DNA of 64,000 nt, taken from positions 1 through 64,000 of the forward strand of contig CAJXRP010000014.1 in NCBI GenBank assembly GCA_913060495.1, in the 5' to 3' direction. This DNA is from an uncultured Gammaproteobacteria bacterium. GTDB taxonomy: Bacteria; Pseudomonadota; Gammaproteobacteria; Pseudomonadales; Pseudohongiellaceae. Positions 1-9,655 of this stretch are shown here, piece after piece. Under the pieces are notes generated by a model. That model did no database searches, was not told the origin of the DNA, and was given only the letters and a program-made list of their open reading frames with translations. Each line of letters opens with the position of its first letter. The stretch's first letter is position 1. Made by a program: the position numbers and the translations under genes.

Positions 1-22
1 GTCAGATGTGTATAAGAGACAG
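1..22 (+). other. Sequencing adapter remnant (Nextera/Tn5 mosaic end)
   Basis: Bases 4-22 read AGATGTGTATAAGAGACAG, the 19-bp Tn5 mosaic end used in tagmentation libraries. The preceding GTC matches the Read 1 side of the Nextera adapter rather than the Read 2 side. It sits at the very edge of the window and joins directly to an open nuoA frame at base 23. It is therefore almost certainly untrimmed library sequence and not a transposon end. The organism's own sequence begins at base 23. Confidence 0.96.
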
Positions 23-160
23 ATCTTCATCTTGGTTGCGGCCTTGTTTTATCTCTGGCGCATCGGTGCACTCGATTGGCGGACGCTCACCCAGAAGCGG
101 GAATTGAAAACCCTTTCTGGGCCTGGTGGCGTGACTAACAAAAAGGAATTCAAATTATGA
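23..160 (+). CDS. nuoA: NADH-quinone oxidoreductase subunit A, C-terminal part
   Basis: An open frame of 45 codons runs from the adapter junction to TGA at 158-160. The translation contains [19 protein letters not shown], matching the last membrane helix and following loop of NuoA, a small inner-membrane subunit near the quinone site of complex I. The N-terminal two thirds are missing because the contig begins here. The stop overlaps the nuoB start as ATGA, which supports both the frame and translational coupling. The tail after the helix is hydrophilic and lysine-rich, as is usual at the cytoplasmic end of this subunit. Confidence 0.88.
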   Translation: MFILVAALFYLWRIGALDWRTLTQKRELKTLSGPGGVTNKKEFKL

Positions 161-798
161 GTTGGGAGCTGCAAAAAGCAGAAGATGCCTCTTCACCACA
201 GCCTGGTGGCAGTGCGATGGATGAATTTATTCGGCGCAATGTTGTTATGGCGAACCTGGAAGACATGGTGTCTTGGGGTAGGAAGAACTCCATCTGGCCC
301 TTTAATTTCGGCCTTTCCTGTTGTTATGTGGAAATGGCCACTGCGTTTACCAGTCGCCATGACCTAGCGAGGTTTGGCGCAGAGGTGATTCGTGGCACGC
401 CGAGACAGGCCGACATGATCGTAATTGCTGGCACCGTATTCCGAAAGATGGCGCCAGTTGTGAAGCTTCTATATGAGCAATTGCTGGAGCCAAAATGGGT
501 TATTTCCATGGGTTCTTGCGCCAATTCAGGCGGCATGTATGACATTTATTCAGTGGTGCAGGGAGTAGATAAGTTCTTGCCCGTGGATGTCTACGTGTCT
601 GGTTGTCCGCCGCGTCCAGAGGCGCTGCTGCAGGGACTAATATTGCTGCAGGAATCGATAGGCAGGGAGCGACGGCCACTGAGCTGGGTGATCAATGATC
701 AGGGTATTATCCAAAAGGAAACGAATCCTGTGCAGCGTATAGTGCGCTCGCCAGAGCGCATTGCAGCGACCGAGCTTCGCTCGCCAAATGATGTATAG
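157..798 (+). CDS. nuoB: NADH-quinone oxidoreductase subunit B
   Basis: NuoB is the peripheral-arm subunit of complex I that holds the terminal [4Fe-4S] cluster N2, which passes electrons to quinone. The 213-residue product has the four expected ligands: the adjacent pair Cys55-Cys56 in GLSCCYVEM, Cys121 in MGSCANSGG, and Cys150 in [13 protein letters not shown]. The length is close to E. coli NuoB (220). The ATG overlaps the nuoA stop by 4 bases, and nuoCD follows after 48 bases. Residues 11-20 form a short polar N-terminal extension, and all core motifs are intact. Confidence 0.98.
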   Translation: MSWELQKAEDASSPQPGGSAMDEFIRRNVVMANLEDMVSWGRKNSIWPFNFGLSCCYVEMATAFTSRHDLARFGAEVIRGTPRQADMIVIAGTVFRKMAPVVKLLYEQLLEPKWVISMGSCANSGGMYDIYSVVQGVDKFLPVDVYVSGCPPRPEALLQGLILLQESIGRERRPLSWVINDQGIIQKETNPVQRIVRSPERIAATELRSPNDV

Positions 799-846
799 TT
801 ATCATACAAAACAAATAGTTAAGACGGATATTTAAAGTAATATATT

Positions 847-2628
847 GTGATGTCAAGCGCAGAAAACAACAGCCAGTCTCCTGACCCAGATTCAGCCGCC
901 CTAGAGCAGTTGCGGCAGATGCATGGCGATCTCATTGTCGCCGAGCAGGCGACTGCTGAGGGTATGTCGACGGTATGGATTGAGCGTAAGAGCGTCGATA
1001 CAGTGCTGCGGGCGCTTAGAGATGAAACGACGCCGCGCTTCGAAATGCTGTTCGATCTTACCGCTATCGATGAACGACTGCGCAGTAATCGCGCTGGGCA
1101 GCCAGATAGCGAGTTTACTGTTGTCTATCACCTGATGTCCTTTTCTGGAAATTGCGATTTTCGTGTCAAAGTCGCCCTGCAAGACAGTGATCTCAATATT
1201 CCGAGTATTGTGCGCCTGTGGCCCAACGCTAATTGGTATGAGCGCGAGGCTTGGGACATGTTTGGTATTCAGTTCGATGGCCATCCGAATCTCTGCCGCA
1301 TCGTTCTGCCTCCTACCTGGAAGGGCCATGCATTGCGCAAAGAGCATCCGGCCAGAGCAACGGAGATGGAGCCATTCACCCTTGATGACGATCAATTGGA
1401 CTATGAGCAGGAAGCGCTAAAGTTTAAGCCTGAAGATTGGGGAATGAAGCGAGAATCTGAGAATTCTGAATTCATGTTTCTCAACTTAGGCCCGAATCAC
1501 CCGAGCGTGCACGGTGCGTTTCGAATAGCTCTGCAGTTAGACGGTGAAATTCTGGTAGATGCGGTGCCTGATATTGGCTACCACCATCGCGGCGCCGAAA
1601 AGATGGGGGAGCGGCAATCCTGGCATACCTACATTCCTTACACCGATCGCATCGACTACCTAGGCGGCGTCCTGAACAATCTGCCCTACGTGATGGCGGT
1701 GGAGAAGATGGCAGGAATCGAGGTGCCTGAACGGGTGAAGGTTATCCGAGTAATGCTTTCCGAGATGTTTCGAATCTGTAGTCATCTCTTGTTCTATGGC
1801 ACGTTTGCGCAAGACGTAGGGCAGCTCTCTCCGATCTTCTATATGTTTGTTGAGCGCGAGCGAATATTTAACATCATCGAATCGATCTGTGGTGCGCGTA
1901 TGCATCCGGGATGGTTTCGCATAGGTGGAGTCGCGCAGGATTTACCAAACGGCTGGGAGAAACGCATTCAAGAATTGTTGGACTTCATGCCCGCTCGATT
2001 AGATGAATATGACAGTATGGTTATGAACAACGGCATCCTGAAGAGGCGAACTCAAGGTGTAGGTGTCTATGACACGAATGAAGCACTTAACTGGGGTGTG
2101 ACCGGTGCGGGTTTGAGAGCAACAGGGCTGGAATGGGACTTCCGTAAACAGCGTCCCTATAGTGGCTATGAAAATTTCGATTTTGACGTGCCTATTGCCG
2201 TGAATGGCGATGCCTATGACCGTTGTGCAATTCGCGTCGAGGAGATGCGTCAGAGTCTGCGCATCATTAAACAATGCATGGACAATATGCCATCGGGTCA
2301 TTACAAGTCCGATCATCCGTTAACAACGCCGCCGCGTAAAGAAAACACCATGCAGGATATCGAGACGCTGATAAACCATTTCTTGAGTGTTAGTTGGGGG
2401 CCGGTAATTCCTCCTAGCGAAGTAACAGTGGCGGTCGAAGCGACGAAGGGAATTAATAGTTACTATCTCGTAAGCGATGGTAGCACCACTTCTTATAGAA
2501 CCCGTATACGGACGCCATCGTTTGCCCATCTGCAGATGATACCGGAGATATCGCGAGGTTTTATGGTCGCAGACCTTATCGCAATCATCGCCAGTATCGA
2601 TTTCGTTATGGCGGATGTAGATAGATAA
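847..2628 (+). CDS. nuoCD: NADH-quinone oxidoreductase fused subunit C/D
   Basis: A single 593-residue protein carries both the 30-kDa subunit C (about residues 1-175, with [18 protein letters not shown]) and the 49-kDa subunit D (about residues 205-593, with [12 protein letters not shown] near 211). Subunit D helps form the quinone-binding pocket opposite NuoB. The C/D fusion is the arrangement found in gammaproteobacteria such as E. coli and Pseudomonas, and it is a useful taxonomic marker here. E. coli NuoCD is about 600 residues. The start is ATG-ATG; either Met at 847 or 850 could initiate. It lies between nuoB and nuoE in the complex I operon. Confidence 0.97.
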   Translation: MMSSAENNSQSPDPDSAALEQLRQMHGDLIVAEQATAEGMSTVWIERKSVDTVLRALRDETTPRFEMLFDLTAIDERLRSNRAGQPDSEFTVVYHLMSFSGNCDFRVKVALQDSDLNIPSIVRLWPNANWYEREAWDMFGIQFDGHPNLCRIVLPPTWKGHALRKEHPARATEMEPFTLDDDQLDYEQEALKFKPEDWGMKRESENSEFMFLNLGPNHPSVHGAFRIALQLDGEILVDAVPDIGYHHRGAEKMGERQSWHTYIPYTDRIDYLGGVLNNLPYVMAVEKMAGIEVPERVKVIRVMLSEMFRICSHLLFYGTFAQDVGQLSPIFYMFVERERIFNIIESICGARMHPGWFRIGGVAQDLPNGWEKRIQELLDFMPARLDEYDSMVMNNGILKRRTQGVGVYDTNEALNWGVTGAGLRATGLEWDFRKQRPYSGYENFDFDVPIAVNGDAYDRCAIRVEEMRQSLRIIKQCMDNMPSGHYKSDHPLTTPPRKENTMQDIETLINHFLSVSWGPVIPPSEVTVAVEATKGINSYYLVSDGSTTSYRTRIRTPSFAHLQMIPEISRGFMVADLIAIIASIDFVMADVDR

Positions 2629-2674
2629 ATAAATAGTTTAAAAATAGATAAGTGACAGAGAAGCAAAGAGAGCA

Positions 2675-3187
2675 ATGAGTCAGCAAGTAATAGCAAGCAC
2701 AGCAAAGAAAGCTCGTAAGCTATCCGCCCCGGAAATCGCGGAGATCGAACACGAGATGACTTTGTATCCCGACAAAAAGGCAGTTGGGCTGGAAGCGCTA
2801 AAAATAGTGCAGAAACATCAGGGCTGGGTTTCCGATGAAAGTCTTCTCGGGATTGCTAAGTACTTAGATATTCCGGTCGCCGACCTGGAAGGCGTGGCGA
2901 CGTTCTTTAACTTGGTTTATCGCCAGCAGGTAGGTAAGAACGTCATATTGTTTTGCGATAGCGTGAGTTGCTGGATCATGGGCTGCGAAGGTATCAAAGG
3001 TCATATCAAGGAGCAGCTTGCTATCGACTACGGAGAGACCACGGAAGACGGTGATTTCACATTAATCCCAGTTCCCTGTTTAGGAGACTGTGATAGGGCG
3101 CCGGTAATGATGGTTGGTCCGGACCTGCATAGAAATTTAACACCTGAAAAGATTGATTCAATAATAGCCGACTACAAGAACAAATAG
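2675..3187 (+). CDS. nuoE: NADH-quinone oxidoreductase subunit E
   Basis: NuoE belongs to the thioredoxin-like [2Fe-2S] ferredoxin family and holds cluster N1a in the NADH-dehydrogenase module. The 170-residue protein shows the four cluster ligands Cys94 and Cys99 (CDSVSC) and Cys135 and Cys139 (CLGDC). The N-terminal helical part (about 1-85) contains the usual LYPDKKAVGLEALKIVQ segment. It starts 46 bases after nuoCD, with AAGAGAG just upstream of the ATG. E. coli NuoE is 166 residues. Confidence 0.97.
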   Translation: MSQQVIASTAKKARKLSAPEIAEIEHEMTLYPDKKAVGLEALKIVQKHQGWVSDESLLGIAKYLDIPVADLEGVATFFNLVYRQQVGKNVILFCDSVSCWIMGCEGIKGHIKEQLAIDYGETTEDGDFTLIPVPCLGDCDRAPVMMVGPDLHRNLTPEKIDSIIADYKNK

Positions 3188-3205
3188 GATTAAACGGATA
3201 CTTAA

Positions 3206-4486
3206 GTGGTAGCAAATCCATTAACAAAAAATATCGACATGTCCCGTCCTCCGTTGGACATCGCCGCCTATGAAGCGAACGATGGCTATCAGAGCCTGCA
3301 TGCCATTGCGAAGGGCTTGAGCCCGGACGATGTTCTGGAATTGGTAAAGGGTTCCGGTTTGAAGGGGCGAGGTGGAGCAGGTTTTCCAACAGGATTGAAG
3401 TGGAGTTTTGTGCCTAAGGGAGAAAATTCTCCTGCGCAGAAATACTTAGTAGTCAATGCCGATGAAATGGAGCCGGGCACATTCAAAGACAGGCTGTTGA
3501 TGGAAGGCGATCCGCACCTCTTGCTAGAGGGAATGATTATTGCCGCTTACACGATTCAGGCGAGCAAGTCGTATATCTTTTTACGCGGCGAATACACTGT
3601 CTCCGAGAAAGTGCTACGTAATGCTATCAAAGAGGCGTACGAGAAGGGCTATCTTGGTAAGAATATCTTAGGCACCGGCTTCGATCTCGATATCATCATG
3701 CACACCAGTGCGGGGAGATACATTTGCGGAGAAGAGACAGCCTTACTTAATGCTTTGGAAGGCAAACGAGCGAACCCCCGTGCTAAACCGCCATTTCCGC
3801 AGGTGAGTGGGCTTTGGGGAAAGCCGACGATTGTAAATAACGTAGAAACGATCTGTAATCTTCCCGGGATCCTAACTTACGGTGTGGATTGGTATCACGG
3901 CTTAACGAAGGGTAATGATCACGGTACGAAGCTATTTGGCGTGAGCGGTAAGGTTAAGACGCCCGGTTGCTGGGAATTGCCACTCGGACTTCCCATAAGA
4001 GAACTGTTAGAGAATTATGCGGGCGGAATGCAGGATGGTTTAGAGCTGAAGGGCTTTCTGCCAGGAGGCGGTTCGACCGACTTTATGCTGCCTGAGCATT
4101 TGGATATCGCGCTAGATTACGATGAGATAGCGAAAGTAGGTAGTCGTCTTGCTACGGGCACAATGATCGTCCTGGATGATCGGACTTGTCCGGTTGGAAT
4201 GGTTGGAAATCTTATGAAGTTCTTCGCTCATGAGTCCTGTGGTTTCTGTACACCATGCCGCGATGGCTTGCCTTGGGTAGATCAGATCTTTCGCGACTTT
4301 GAGAATGGGCAGGGTAGCGAGAAAGACTTGCAGATCCTACATGATCACGTCACCTATTTAGGGCCGGGTAGAACTTTCTGCGCCTTAGCGCCGGGGGCAA
4401 CTGCTCCTTTAGGTAGCGGACTAAAATATTTTAAAGAAGATTTCGAAAAACATATCACGGAGAAGCGCTGCAGCTATAAGCACTGA
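3206..4486 (+). CDS. nuoF: NADH-quinone oxidoreductase subunit F, NADH-binding
   Basis: NuoF oxidises NADH, passes electrons to FMN and then to the [4Fe-4S] cluster N3. The 426-residue product has the glycine-rich nucleotide/FMN motif GRGGAGFPTGLKW near residue 55 and the cluster ligands in ESCGFCTPC (about residue 343) and RTFCALAPG (about residue 391). The assigned start is GTG at 3206. An in-frame ATG at 3239 (MSRPPLD) is an alternative, and neither has a strong ribosome-binding site. A short hairpin follows the stop before nuoG. E. coli NuoF is 445 residues. Confidence 0.97.
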   Translation: MVANPLTKNIDMSRPPLDIAAYEANDGYQSLHAIAKGLSPDDVLELVKGSGLKGRGGAGFPTGLKWSFVPKGENSPAQKYLVVNADEMEPGTFKDRLLMEGDPHLLLEGMIIAAYTIQASKSYIFLRGEYTVSEKVLRNAIKEAYEKGYLGKNILGTGFDLDIIMHTSAGRYICGEETALLNALEGKRANPRAKPPFPQVSGLWGKPTIVNNVETICNLPGILTYGVDWYHGLTKGNDHGTKLFGVSGKVKTPGCWELPLGLPIRELLENYAGGMQDGLELKGFLPGGGSTDFMLPEHLDIALDYDEIAKVGSRLATGTMIVLDDRTCPVGMVGNLMKFFAHESCGFCTPCRDGLPWVDQIFRDFENGQGSEKDLQILHDHVTYLGPGRTFCALAPGATAPLGSGLKYFKEDFEKHITEKRCSYKH

Positions 4487-4499
4487 TTTTTTTAGTGCT
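4479..4499 (+). other. Stem-loop at the nuoF-nuoG junction
   Basis: AGCACT (4479-4484) and AGTGCT (4494-4499) form a perfect 6-bp stem whose loop is mostly T, placed directly over the nuoF stop codon. The T run is in the loop and does not follow the stem, so this is not a normal intrinsic terminator. It might influence mRNA processing or coupling between nuoF and nuoG, but no function is shown. Confidence 0.35.
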
Positions 4500-4523
4500 G
4501 CGTGGCTATGCTTGGAGTAACTG

Positions 4524-7256
4524 ATGGCGAAAATTGTTATTGATGGGGTCGAGTACGAGGTAAACCCCGATAACAATCTGTTGCAGGAGTGTCTGTCGCA
4601 GGGTCTAGACTTGCCTTATTTTTGCTGGCATCCCAGCATGGGTTCGGTTGGCGCTTGTCGTCAATGTGCGGTTAAGCAATATCGTGATGCCGATGACAAA
4701 GAAGGTATGTTAGTGATGGCGTGTATGACGCCTGTTACCGATGGTGCAATAATTTCTATCGAAGACGAGGGCGCTAAGTCCTTTAGATCCGATGTTGTTG
4801 AAAGCCTAATGATCAGTCATCCCCACGATTGCCCAGTATGTGAAGAAGGGGGTGAGTGTCATCTTCAGGATATGACGTTGATGTCCGGTCATAACTATCG
4901 TCGTTATGATAAGAAGAAGAGAACGCATCGGAATCAATATCTAGGCCCGTTCATAAATCATGAGATGAATCGTTGTATCACCTGCTATCGCTGTGTTCGT
5001 TACTACGGTGATTACGCTGGCGGCACCGATTTGTCAGCGCAGGCTTCCCATCATCATGTCTATTTCGGTAGGCATGAAGAGGGTGTTCTTGAGAGTGAGT
5101 TCAGCGGTAATCTTGTCGAGGTTTGCCCGACTGGCGTCTTTACGGACAAGGCATTTAGCGAAAACTACAGCCGTAAATGGGATTTGCAGACGGCTCCCTC
5201 GGTGTGTGTAGGCTGTTCTGTAGGTTGTAACACGGCGCCAGGTGAGCGCTACGGAAGCCTACGCAGGATCGTTAATCGCTACAACAGCGAAGTAAACGGC
5301 TATTTCCTCTGTGACAGAGGGCGTTTCGGTTTTGATTTTGTAAACAACAGAGACCGCTTGTTAGAGCCGGTACAGCGTGTTGATAATACGGGCGAGCTGT
5401 TAGCAGACGATCAGGTTAAGGCGGTCATCAAGGAGTTTGCGGCAAGCGGAACCATCGGCATTGGTTCGCCGCGGGCTAGTAACGAATCAAACTTCGCGTT
5501 GCGAGCGATGGTGGGCGAAGAAAATTACTATGCCGGTTATTCCGACGCCGAACATGAATCGATGCAGGTGATATTAGGTTTAGCGAGCGACGCATCATTT
5601 CATAGTCCTAGTGTGCGCGAAATCGAATCTGCAGATGCGGTGTTGATACTCGGTGAAGACGTAACTAACGTGGCGCCACGTATCGCGCTAGCACTGCGCC
5701 AGTCAGTGCGTAATAAGGCCAAAGAGCTTGCCGACGAAAGCAGAATACCCCAATGGCAAGACGCGGCTGTGCGAGAACTTGCACAGCACGAGCGTAGCCC
5801 GCTAAGCATTCTCAGCCCGGCGGTTAGTAGGCTAGATGATGTGGCCTCCGACAGAGTTATCGAGTCACTTCCTAACGTGGTTGCAATGGGCTATCAGATT
5901 GCCAACAAGATATCTTCATCGGCACCTAGTGCCGGCGCCTCGTCAGAGAATGACGAAGTTATTGAAAAGATCGCCGCTCAACTGAAGGCTGCCAAGCGAC
6001 CGCTAATCATCGCGGGCAACAGTAATGGTGGCGACGTGATTAAAGCTGCCGCGAACATCGCTAGAGCTTTGCATGATGAGAGTGGCAAGTCAGTTATAGA
6101 CCTTTGTCTGCTAGTGCCTGAAGTAAACAGCGTAGGCATGGGATTGATGGCCAATTCTGCAAACTCTCTTGGCATTGCCTTAGAGAAGTTGGCAAGTGGC
6201 GAGGCGAAGCGAGTGGTTGTATTGGAGAATGATCTTTATCGCCGGGCTGCTAAGGGGCAGGTTGACGCTGCGCTTAGCAAAGCCGAAAAAGTATTGGTTC
6301 TCGATCAATTGCCTTCAGCCACAACCGCCAACGCGGACGTGATCTTACCCGCCACTGCTTTTTCTGAGCACGAGGCAACCTATATTAATTACGAGGGCAG
6401 GGCGCAGCTCAGCTTTCAAGTGCATCAATGTCAGAAGCAGGCGCAACCTTCTTGGCGTTGGATTTGTGATGCTAAGCATGTCGATGATCTAGTTGAGCGC
6501 TGCTGTAGTGAGGCGCCAGGTTTCTCTCGATTACGGGAGGTTTTGCCAGGAGAGAATCCTTTCGTAGCAGGCATGAAGGTGCCGCGACAGTCTCATAGAT
6601 ACAGTGGCCGTACTGCAATGACTGCAAATGTCAGCGTGCATGAGCCAAAGCAGATGGAAGATGAAGAGTCGATAATGTCTTTCTCAATGGAAGGAATGCC
6701 GGCGCAGAAAGATGCCAGCGTGCATGCATCTTCATGGGCGCCGAAGTGGAACTCGAATCAATCCATTAGTAAGTTCCAGGACGAAGTAAACGGTGAGTTA
6801 AAGCAGGGGCATGTAGGTTGCCTGCTAATAGAGAGAGAAGATTCCAGCGACAGTTATTTCGAACCTGCTGTCGATTCTATAGAGCCGTCAGCTAAGCAGT
6901 TGCGTTTGGTTTACTCGTATCAAATATTTGGTAGTGACGAATTGAGTGCGCGCTCAAAGCCTATTCAGGCGCGCATGACAGATGCGTATATCGGTCTGTC
7001 TCCGGAAGATGCCGAAGACAGAGGTTTGCGTCAGGGTGACGTAGCGACAATCAATCCCTTGGGTGCTCCGGTCGTTGTCTGCATTCGAACCGGTATCAAA
7101 GCTGGCACCGCCTTGCTGCATTGTGGCGACGGCAAGATTAGCCCCGCGGATTTTTCTGGATTGATTGAGGTAGAGAAGAGCGCCGCACAGTCCACGATCC
7201 GTGGTATCGGTAATTTGATCGTAAGCGATTTTCAGGAAGAGGAAATTAGCTCATGA
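4524..7256 (+). CDS. nuoG: NADH-quinone oxidoreductase subunit G
   Basis: NuoG is the largest peripheral-arm subunit and carries several iron-sulfur clusters. In the 910-residue product the N-terminal [2Fe-2S] ligands are Cys34, Cys45, Cys48 and Cys67. Downstream come the His/Cys cluster motif [14 protein letters not shown], then [10 protein letters not shown] and [15 protein letters not shown] plus a later Cys in YFLCDRG indicate the extra N7 cluster also found in E. coli. The remainder is the molybdopterin-oxidoreductase-like domain, which is degenerate and structural in this family. E. coli NuoG is 908 residues. The stop overlaps nuoH as ATGA. Confidence 0.97.
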   Translation: MAKIVIDGVEYEVNPDNNLLQECLSQGLDLPYFCWHPSMGSVGACRQCAVKQYRDADDKEGMLVMACMTPVTDGAIISIEDEGAKSFRSDVVESLMISHPHDCPVCEEGGECHLQDMTLMSGHNYRRYDKKKRTHRNQYLGPFINHEMNRCITCYRCVRYYGDYAGGTDLSAQASHHHVYFGRHEEGVLESEFSGNLVEVCPTGVFTDKAFSENYSRKWDLQTAPSVCVGCSVGCNTAPGERYGSLRRIVNRYNSEVNGYFLCDRGRFGFDFVNNRDRLLEPVQRVDNTGELLADDQVKAVIKEFAASGTIGIGSPRASNESNFALRAMVGEENYYAGYSDAEHESMQVILGLASDASFHSPSVREIESADAVLILGEDVTNVAPRIALALRQSVRNKAKELADESRIPQWQDAAVRELAQHERSPLSILSPAVSRLDDVASDRVIESLPNVVAMGYQIANKISSSAPSAGASSENDEVIEKIAAQLKAAKRPLIIAGNSNGGDVIKAAANIARALHDESGKSVIDLCLLVPEVNSVGMGLMANSANSLGIALEKLASGEAKRVVVLENDLYRRAAKGQVDAALSKAEKVLVLDQLPSATTANADVILPATAFSEHEATYINYEGRAQLSFQVHQCQKQAQPSWRWICDAKHVDDLVERCCSEAPGFSRLREVLPGENPFVAGMKVPRQSHRYSGRTAMTANVSVHEPKQMEDEESIMSFSMEGMPAQKDASVHASSWAPKWNSNQSISKFQDEVNGELKQGHVGCLLIEREDSSDSYFEPAVDSIEPSAKQLRLVYSYQIFGSDELSARSKPIQARMTDAYIGLSPEDAEDRGLRQGDVATINPLGAPVVVCIRTGIKAGTALLHCGDGKISPADFSGLIEVEKSAAQSTIRGIGNLIVSDFQEEEISS

Positions 7257-8212
7257 CATTCGAAGTGGGTTCCGGTCTAAGCATAGGTGCAATATTGGCG
7301 ACGGTTATTCTCGTTGCGGCTATGTTGATCTGGGTAGAGCGTCGCTTGTTAAGCTTCTGGCAAGAAAGGCTTGGGCCTAACCGTGTGGGCCCCTTCGGGT
7401 TGCTGCAGGTTGTCGCCGACATGATTAAGATTTTCACCAAAGAAGATTGGGTCCCTCCCTTTGCGGACAAGTTTAGTTTTGTGCTGGCGCCGGCAATCAT
7501 CATGACGGTGATCTTGATGAGTTTCAGTGTCATTCCATTTGCTCCCGGCGTTGGGGTTGTAGATTCCAATATAGGCGTACTCTTTGTTCTAGCGATGGCA
7601 TCACTCGGAGCCTATAGCGTTATGCTGGGTGGCCTCTCTTCCGACAACAAATATGCTTTGTTAGGTGCGTTGCGTGCCGCGGCTCAGATGATTAGCTACG
7701 AAGTCTTCATGGGGATTTCCATTCTTGGCGTGGTCGCACTCTCCGGCACATTTAATCTACGGGAGATCGTGCTGGCGCAAGAGGCGAACGGCTGGTATGT
7801 CATCCCACAATTCATTGGCTTCGTGATCTTCCTAATAGCCGGGGTAGCCGAGAGTCATCGATTACCATTCGACATACCCGAAGCGGAACAGGAAATCTGC
7901 GCGGGTTATCACACTGAGTATTCAGGCATGAAGTTTGGCATGTTCTTCGTCGGGGAATATCTCGGCTTGGTTTTAATCTCCTCATTGATCACAGTTCTGT
8001 TCTTCGGCGGCTGGCTAGGCCCTGCATTCTTGCCGCCTATATTCTGGTTTGCATTGAAAGCCTTTATGTTCATCGCTTTCTTTATTTTGTTAAGGGCGGC
8101 TATTCCGCGTCCGCGTTATGACCAATTGATGAGCTATGGCTGGCTATTCTTATTGCCTGTCTCATTATTAAATCTGCTGATTACCGGCGTAATCATTTTG
8201 AGTACATCCTAA
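7253..8212 (+). CDS. nuoH: NADH-quinone oxidoreductase subunit H
   Basis: NuoH is the membrane subunit at the junction between the peripheral arm and the proton-pumping arm and lines the quinone chamber. The 319-residue sequence is strongly hydrophobic with about eight helices. It contains the conserved loop [19 protein letters not shown] near residue 25 and the acidic loop [19 protein letters not shown] near 205, which is a hallmark of the family. E. coli NuoH is 325 residues. The ATG overlaps the nuoG stop by 4 bases. Confidence 0.98.
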   Translation: MTFEVGSGLSIGAILATVILVAAMLIWVERRLLSFWQERLGPNRVGPFGLLQVVADMIKIFTKEDWVPPFADKFSFVLAPAIIMTVILMSFSVIPFAPGVGVVDSNIGVLFVLAMASLGAYSVMLGGLSSDNKYALLGALRAAAQMISYEVFMGISILGVVALSGTFNLREIVLAQEANGWYVIPQFIGFVIFLIAGVAESHRLPFDIPEAEQEICAGYHTEYSGMKFGMFFVGEYLGLVLISSLITVLFFGGWLGPAFLPPIFWFALKAFMFIAFFILLRAAIPRPRYDQLMSYGWLFLLPVSLLNLLITGVIILSTS

Positions 8213-8224
8213 TGCTGCAAATAT

Positions 8225-8776
8225 TTGGAGGAAGATATGCTCACCCTGATTAAGGACACACTGACGAGTCAGGTGGTTACCCTCTGGCGGGTGTTCTCGC
8301 ATCTGTGGGTAAAGGCTGACACCGTCGAGTATCCAGATGAACAGCCTTATATGTTTCCGCGTTGGCGCGGCCGCATCATACTTAGTCGTGACCCTGACGG
8401 AGAGGAGCGTTGTGTAGCTTGCAATCTCTGCGCCGTTGCCTGTCCTGTAGATTGTATCGCTCTGCAAAAAACTGAAGATGAAGAGGGGCGTTGGTACCCA
8501 GAATTTTTCCGTATCAATTTTTCTAGATGCATTATGTGTGGTTTCTGCGAGGAAGCCTGTCCAACGAATGCTATTCAACTCACACCTGATTTCGAGATGG
8601 CGGAATACAAGCGTCAAGACATGGTGTGGGAAAAAGAGGACTTATTGATCGACGGCACCGGCAAATACCACGATTACAATTTCTATCGTGTCGCAGGCAA
8701 AAAAATTGGCGGCAAAGATAAGGGTGAGGCTCAGAATGAAGCTGTGCCGGTTAATGTGAGGAGTCTGTTGCCGTGA
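8225..8776 (+). CDS. nuoI: NADH-quinone oxidoreductase subunit I
   Basis: NuoI carries two [4Fe-4S] clusters (N6a and N6b) that connect NuoG to NuoB. The 183-residue product has two ferredoxin motifs, [15 protein letters not shown] and [14 protein letters not shown], each with the CxxCxxCxxxC pattern. The start could be ATG 8225 or 8237 (MLTLIKD). The second has GGAGGAAG just upstream at 8227-8234, so it may be the true start; both keep the domain whole. E. coli NuoI is 180 residues. Its stop overlaps nuoJ. Confidence 0.97.
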   Translation: MEEDMLTLIKDTLTSQVVTLWRVFSHLWVKADTVEYPDEQPYMFPRWRGRIILSRDPDGEERCVACNLCAVACPVDCIALQKTEDEEGRWYPEFFRINFSRCIMCGFCEEACPTNAIQLTPDFEMAEYKRQDMVWEKEDLLIDGTGKYHDYNFYRVAGKKIGGKDKGEAQNEAVPVNVRSLLP

Positions 8777-9255
8777 TCTTGCTGTTCTACATAGCCTCTT
8801 TCGTAGCTGTCATCGCGACAGTAGCGGTGATATTGCAGACGAATATTGTGCATGCACTTATCTATCTGATCCTGTCGTTGTTAGCGGTCGCCGTTTGTTT
8901 CTTTACCTTGGGTGCGCCGTTTGCCGCCGTGTTAGAGGCGATCGTCTACGCGGGAGCGATTATGGTGTTATTCCTGTTTGTAATAATGATGCTAAACATG
9001 GGGCAGCACAGTATCGATCAGGAGCGCAGTTGGATGGGGCCGAAAGTCTGGGTGGTACCTGCCATATTGACTTCGGTTTTACTCGCGCAGCTGCTTACTG
9101 TCATCACGCAATATGATCACGAGCTTGCGCTAACGACTGTCGATGTTATGGAAGTGAGTGCCTTGTTGTTTGGTCCTTATGTATTGGCTGTCGAATTGGC
9201 ATCGATCTTATTGTTGGCCGGCCTGGTTGCTGCCTATCATCTGGCCAAAAAATGA
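8773..9255 (+). CDS. nuoJ: NADH-quinone oxidoreductase subunit J
   Basis: NuoJ is a small membrane subunit of the proximal pumping arm. The 160-residue protein has about five transmembrane helices and the conserved segment [20 protein letters not shown] near residue 55, including the pi-bulge region typical of this subunit. It begins with GTG, which overlaps the nuoI stop as GTGA, consistent with translational coupling. A 76-base gap, the longest in the second half of the operon, separates it from nuoK. Confidence 0.96.
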   Translation: MILLFYIASFVAVIATVAVILQTNIVHALIYLILSLLAVAVCFFTLGAPFAAVLEAIVYAGAIMVLFLFVIMMLNMGQHSIDQERSWMGPKVWVVPAILTSVLLAQLLTVITQYDHELALTTVDVMEVSALLFGPYVLAVELASILLLAGLVAAYHLAKK

Positions 9256-9331
9256 TGACTAAGAATAAGAAGAGAGTGAAATGTTAAAGCAGGACACACA
9301 AAAAATTCAGACGAGTGAGCAGAGATAGCAA

Positions 9332-9640
9332 ATGGACTCGATCCCAATTGAACATGGACTAATACTGGCGGGCATACTATTTGTGCTTGGTTTAGTCGGT
9401 GTATTGACGCGGCGCAATATCGTGTTTGTATTGATGTCGCTAGAGATAATGATCAATGCGAGTGGGCTTGCGTTCATTGTCGCAGCATCGCGATGGGAGC
9501 ATGCAGACGGTCAGATTATGTTTCTTATGATACTTACCTTGGCTGCCGCGGAAGTGGCGGTGGGTTTAGGTCTTATTATTCAAATGTATCGGCGCTATCA
9601 CACGGTTGATATCAATGTGCTAAGTCAGATGAAGGGATAG
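9332..9640 (+). CDS. nuoK: NADH-quinone oxidoreductase subunit K
   Basis: NuoK (MrpC-like) is a three-helix subunit that takes part in proton translocation. The 102-residue product has the expected pattern of [20 protein letters not shown] followed by the acidic helix [15 protein letters not shown] and [12 protein letters not shown]. These carry the two conserved membrane glutamates of the family. E. coli NuoK is 100 residues. It is followed 15 bases later by nuoL. Confidence 0.97.
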   Translation: MDSIPIEHGLILAGILFVLGLVGVLTRRNIVFVLMSLEIMINASGLAFIVAASRWEHADGQIMFLMILTLAAAEVAVGLGLIIQMYRRYHTVDINVLSQMKG

Positions 9641-9655
9641 GGGCAGGAAGCTAAA

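Noticed and set aside
1..22. Tn5 transposon end
   Set aside because: Only the engineered mosaic end with Nextera Read 1 bases is present, at the contig edge, with no transposase or further element sequence.
901..1395. 164-residue minus-strand ORF over nuoCD
   Set aside because: Antisense to the conserved NuoC domain; no recognisable features of its own.
8168..8617. 149-residue minus-strand ORF over nuoH/nuoI
   Set aside because: Antisense to the intact nuoI ferredoxin motifs and to the end of nuoH.
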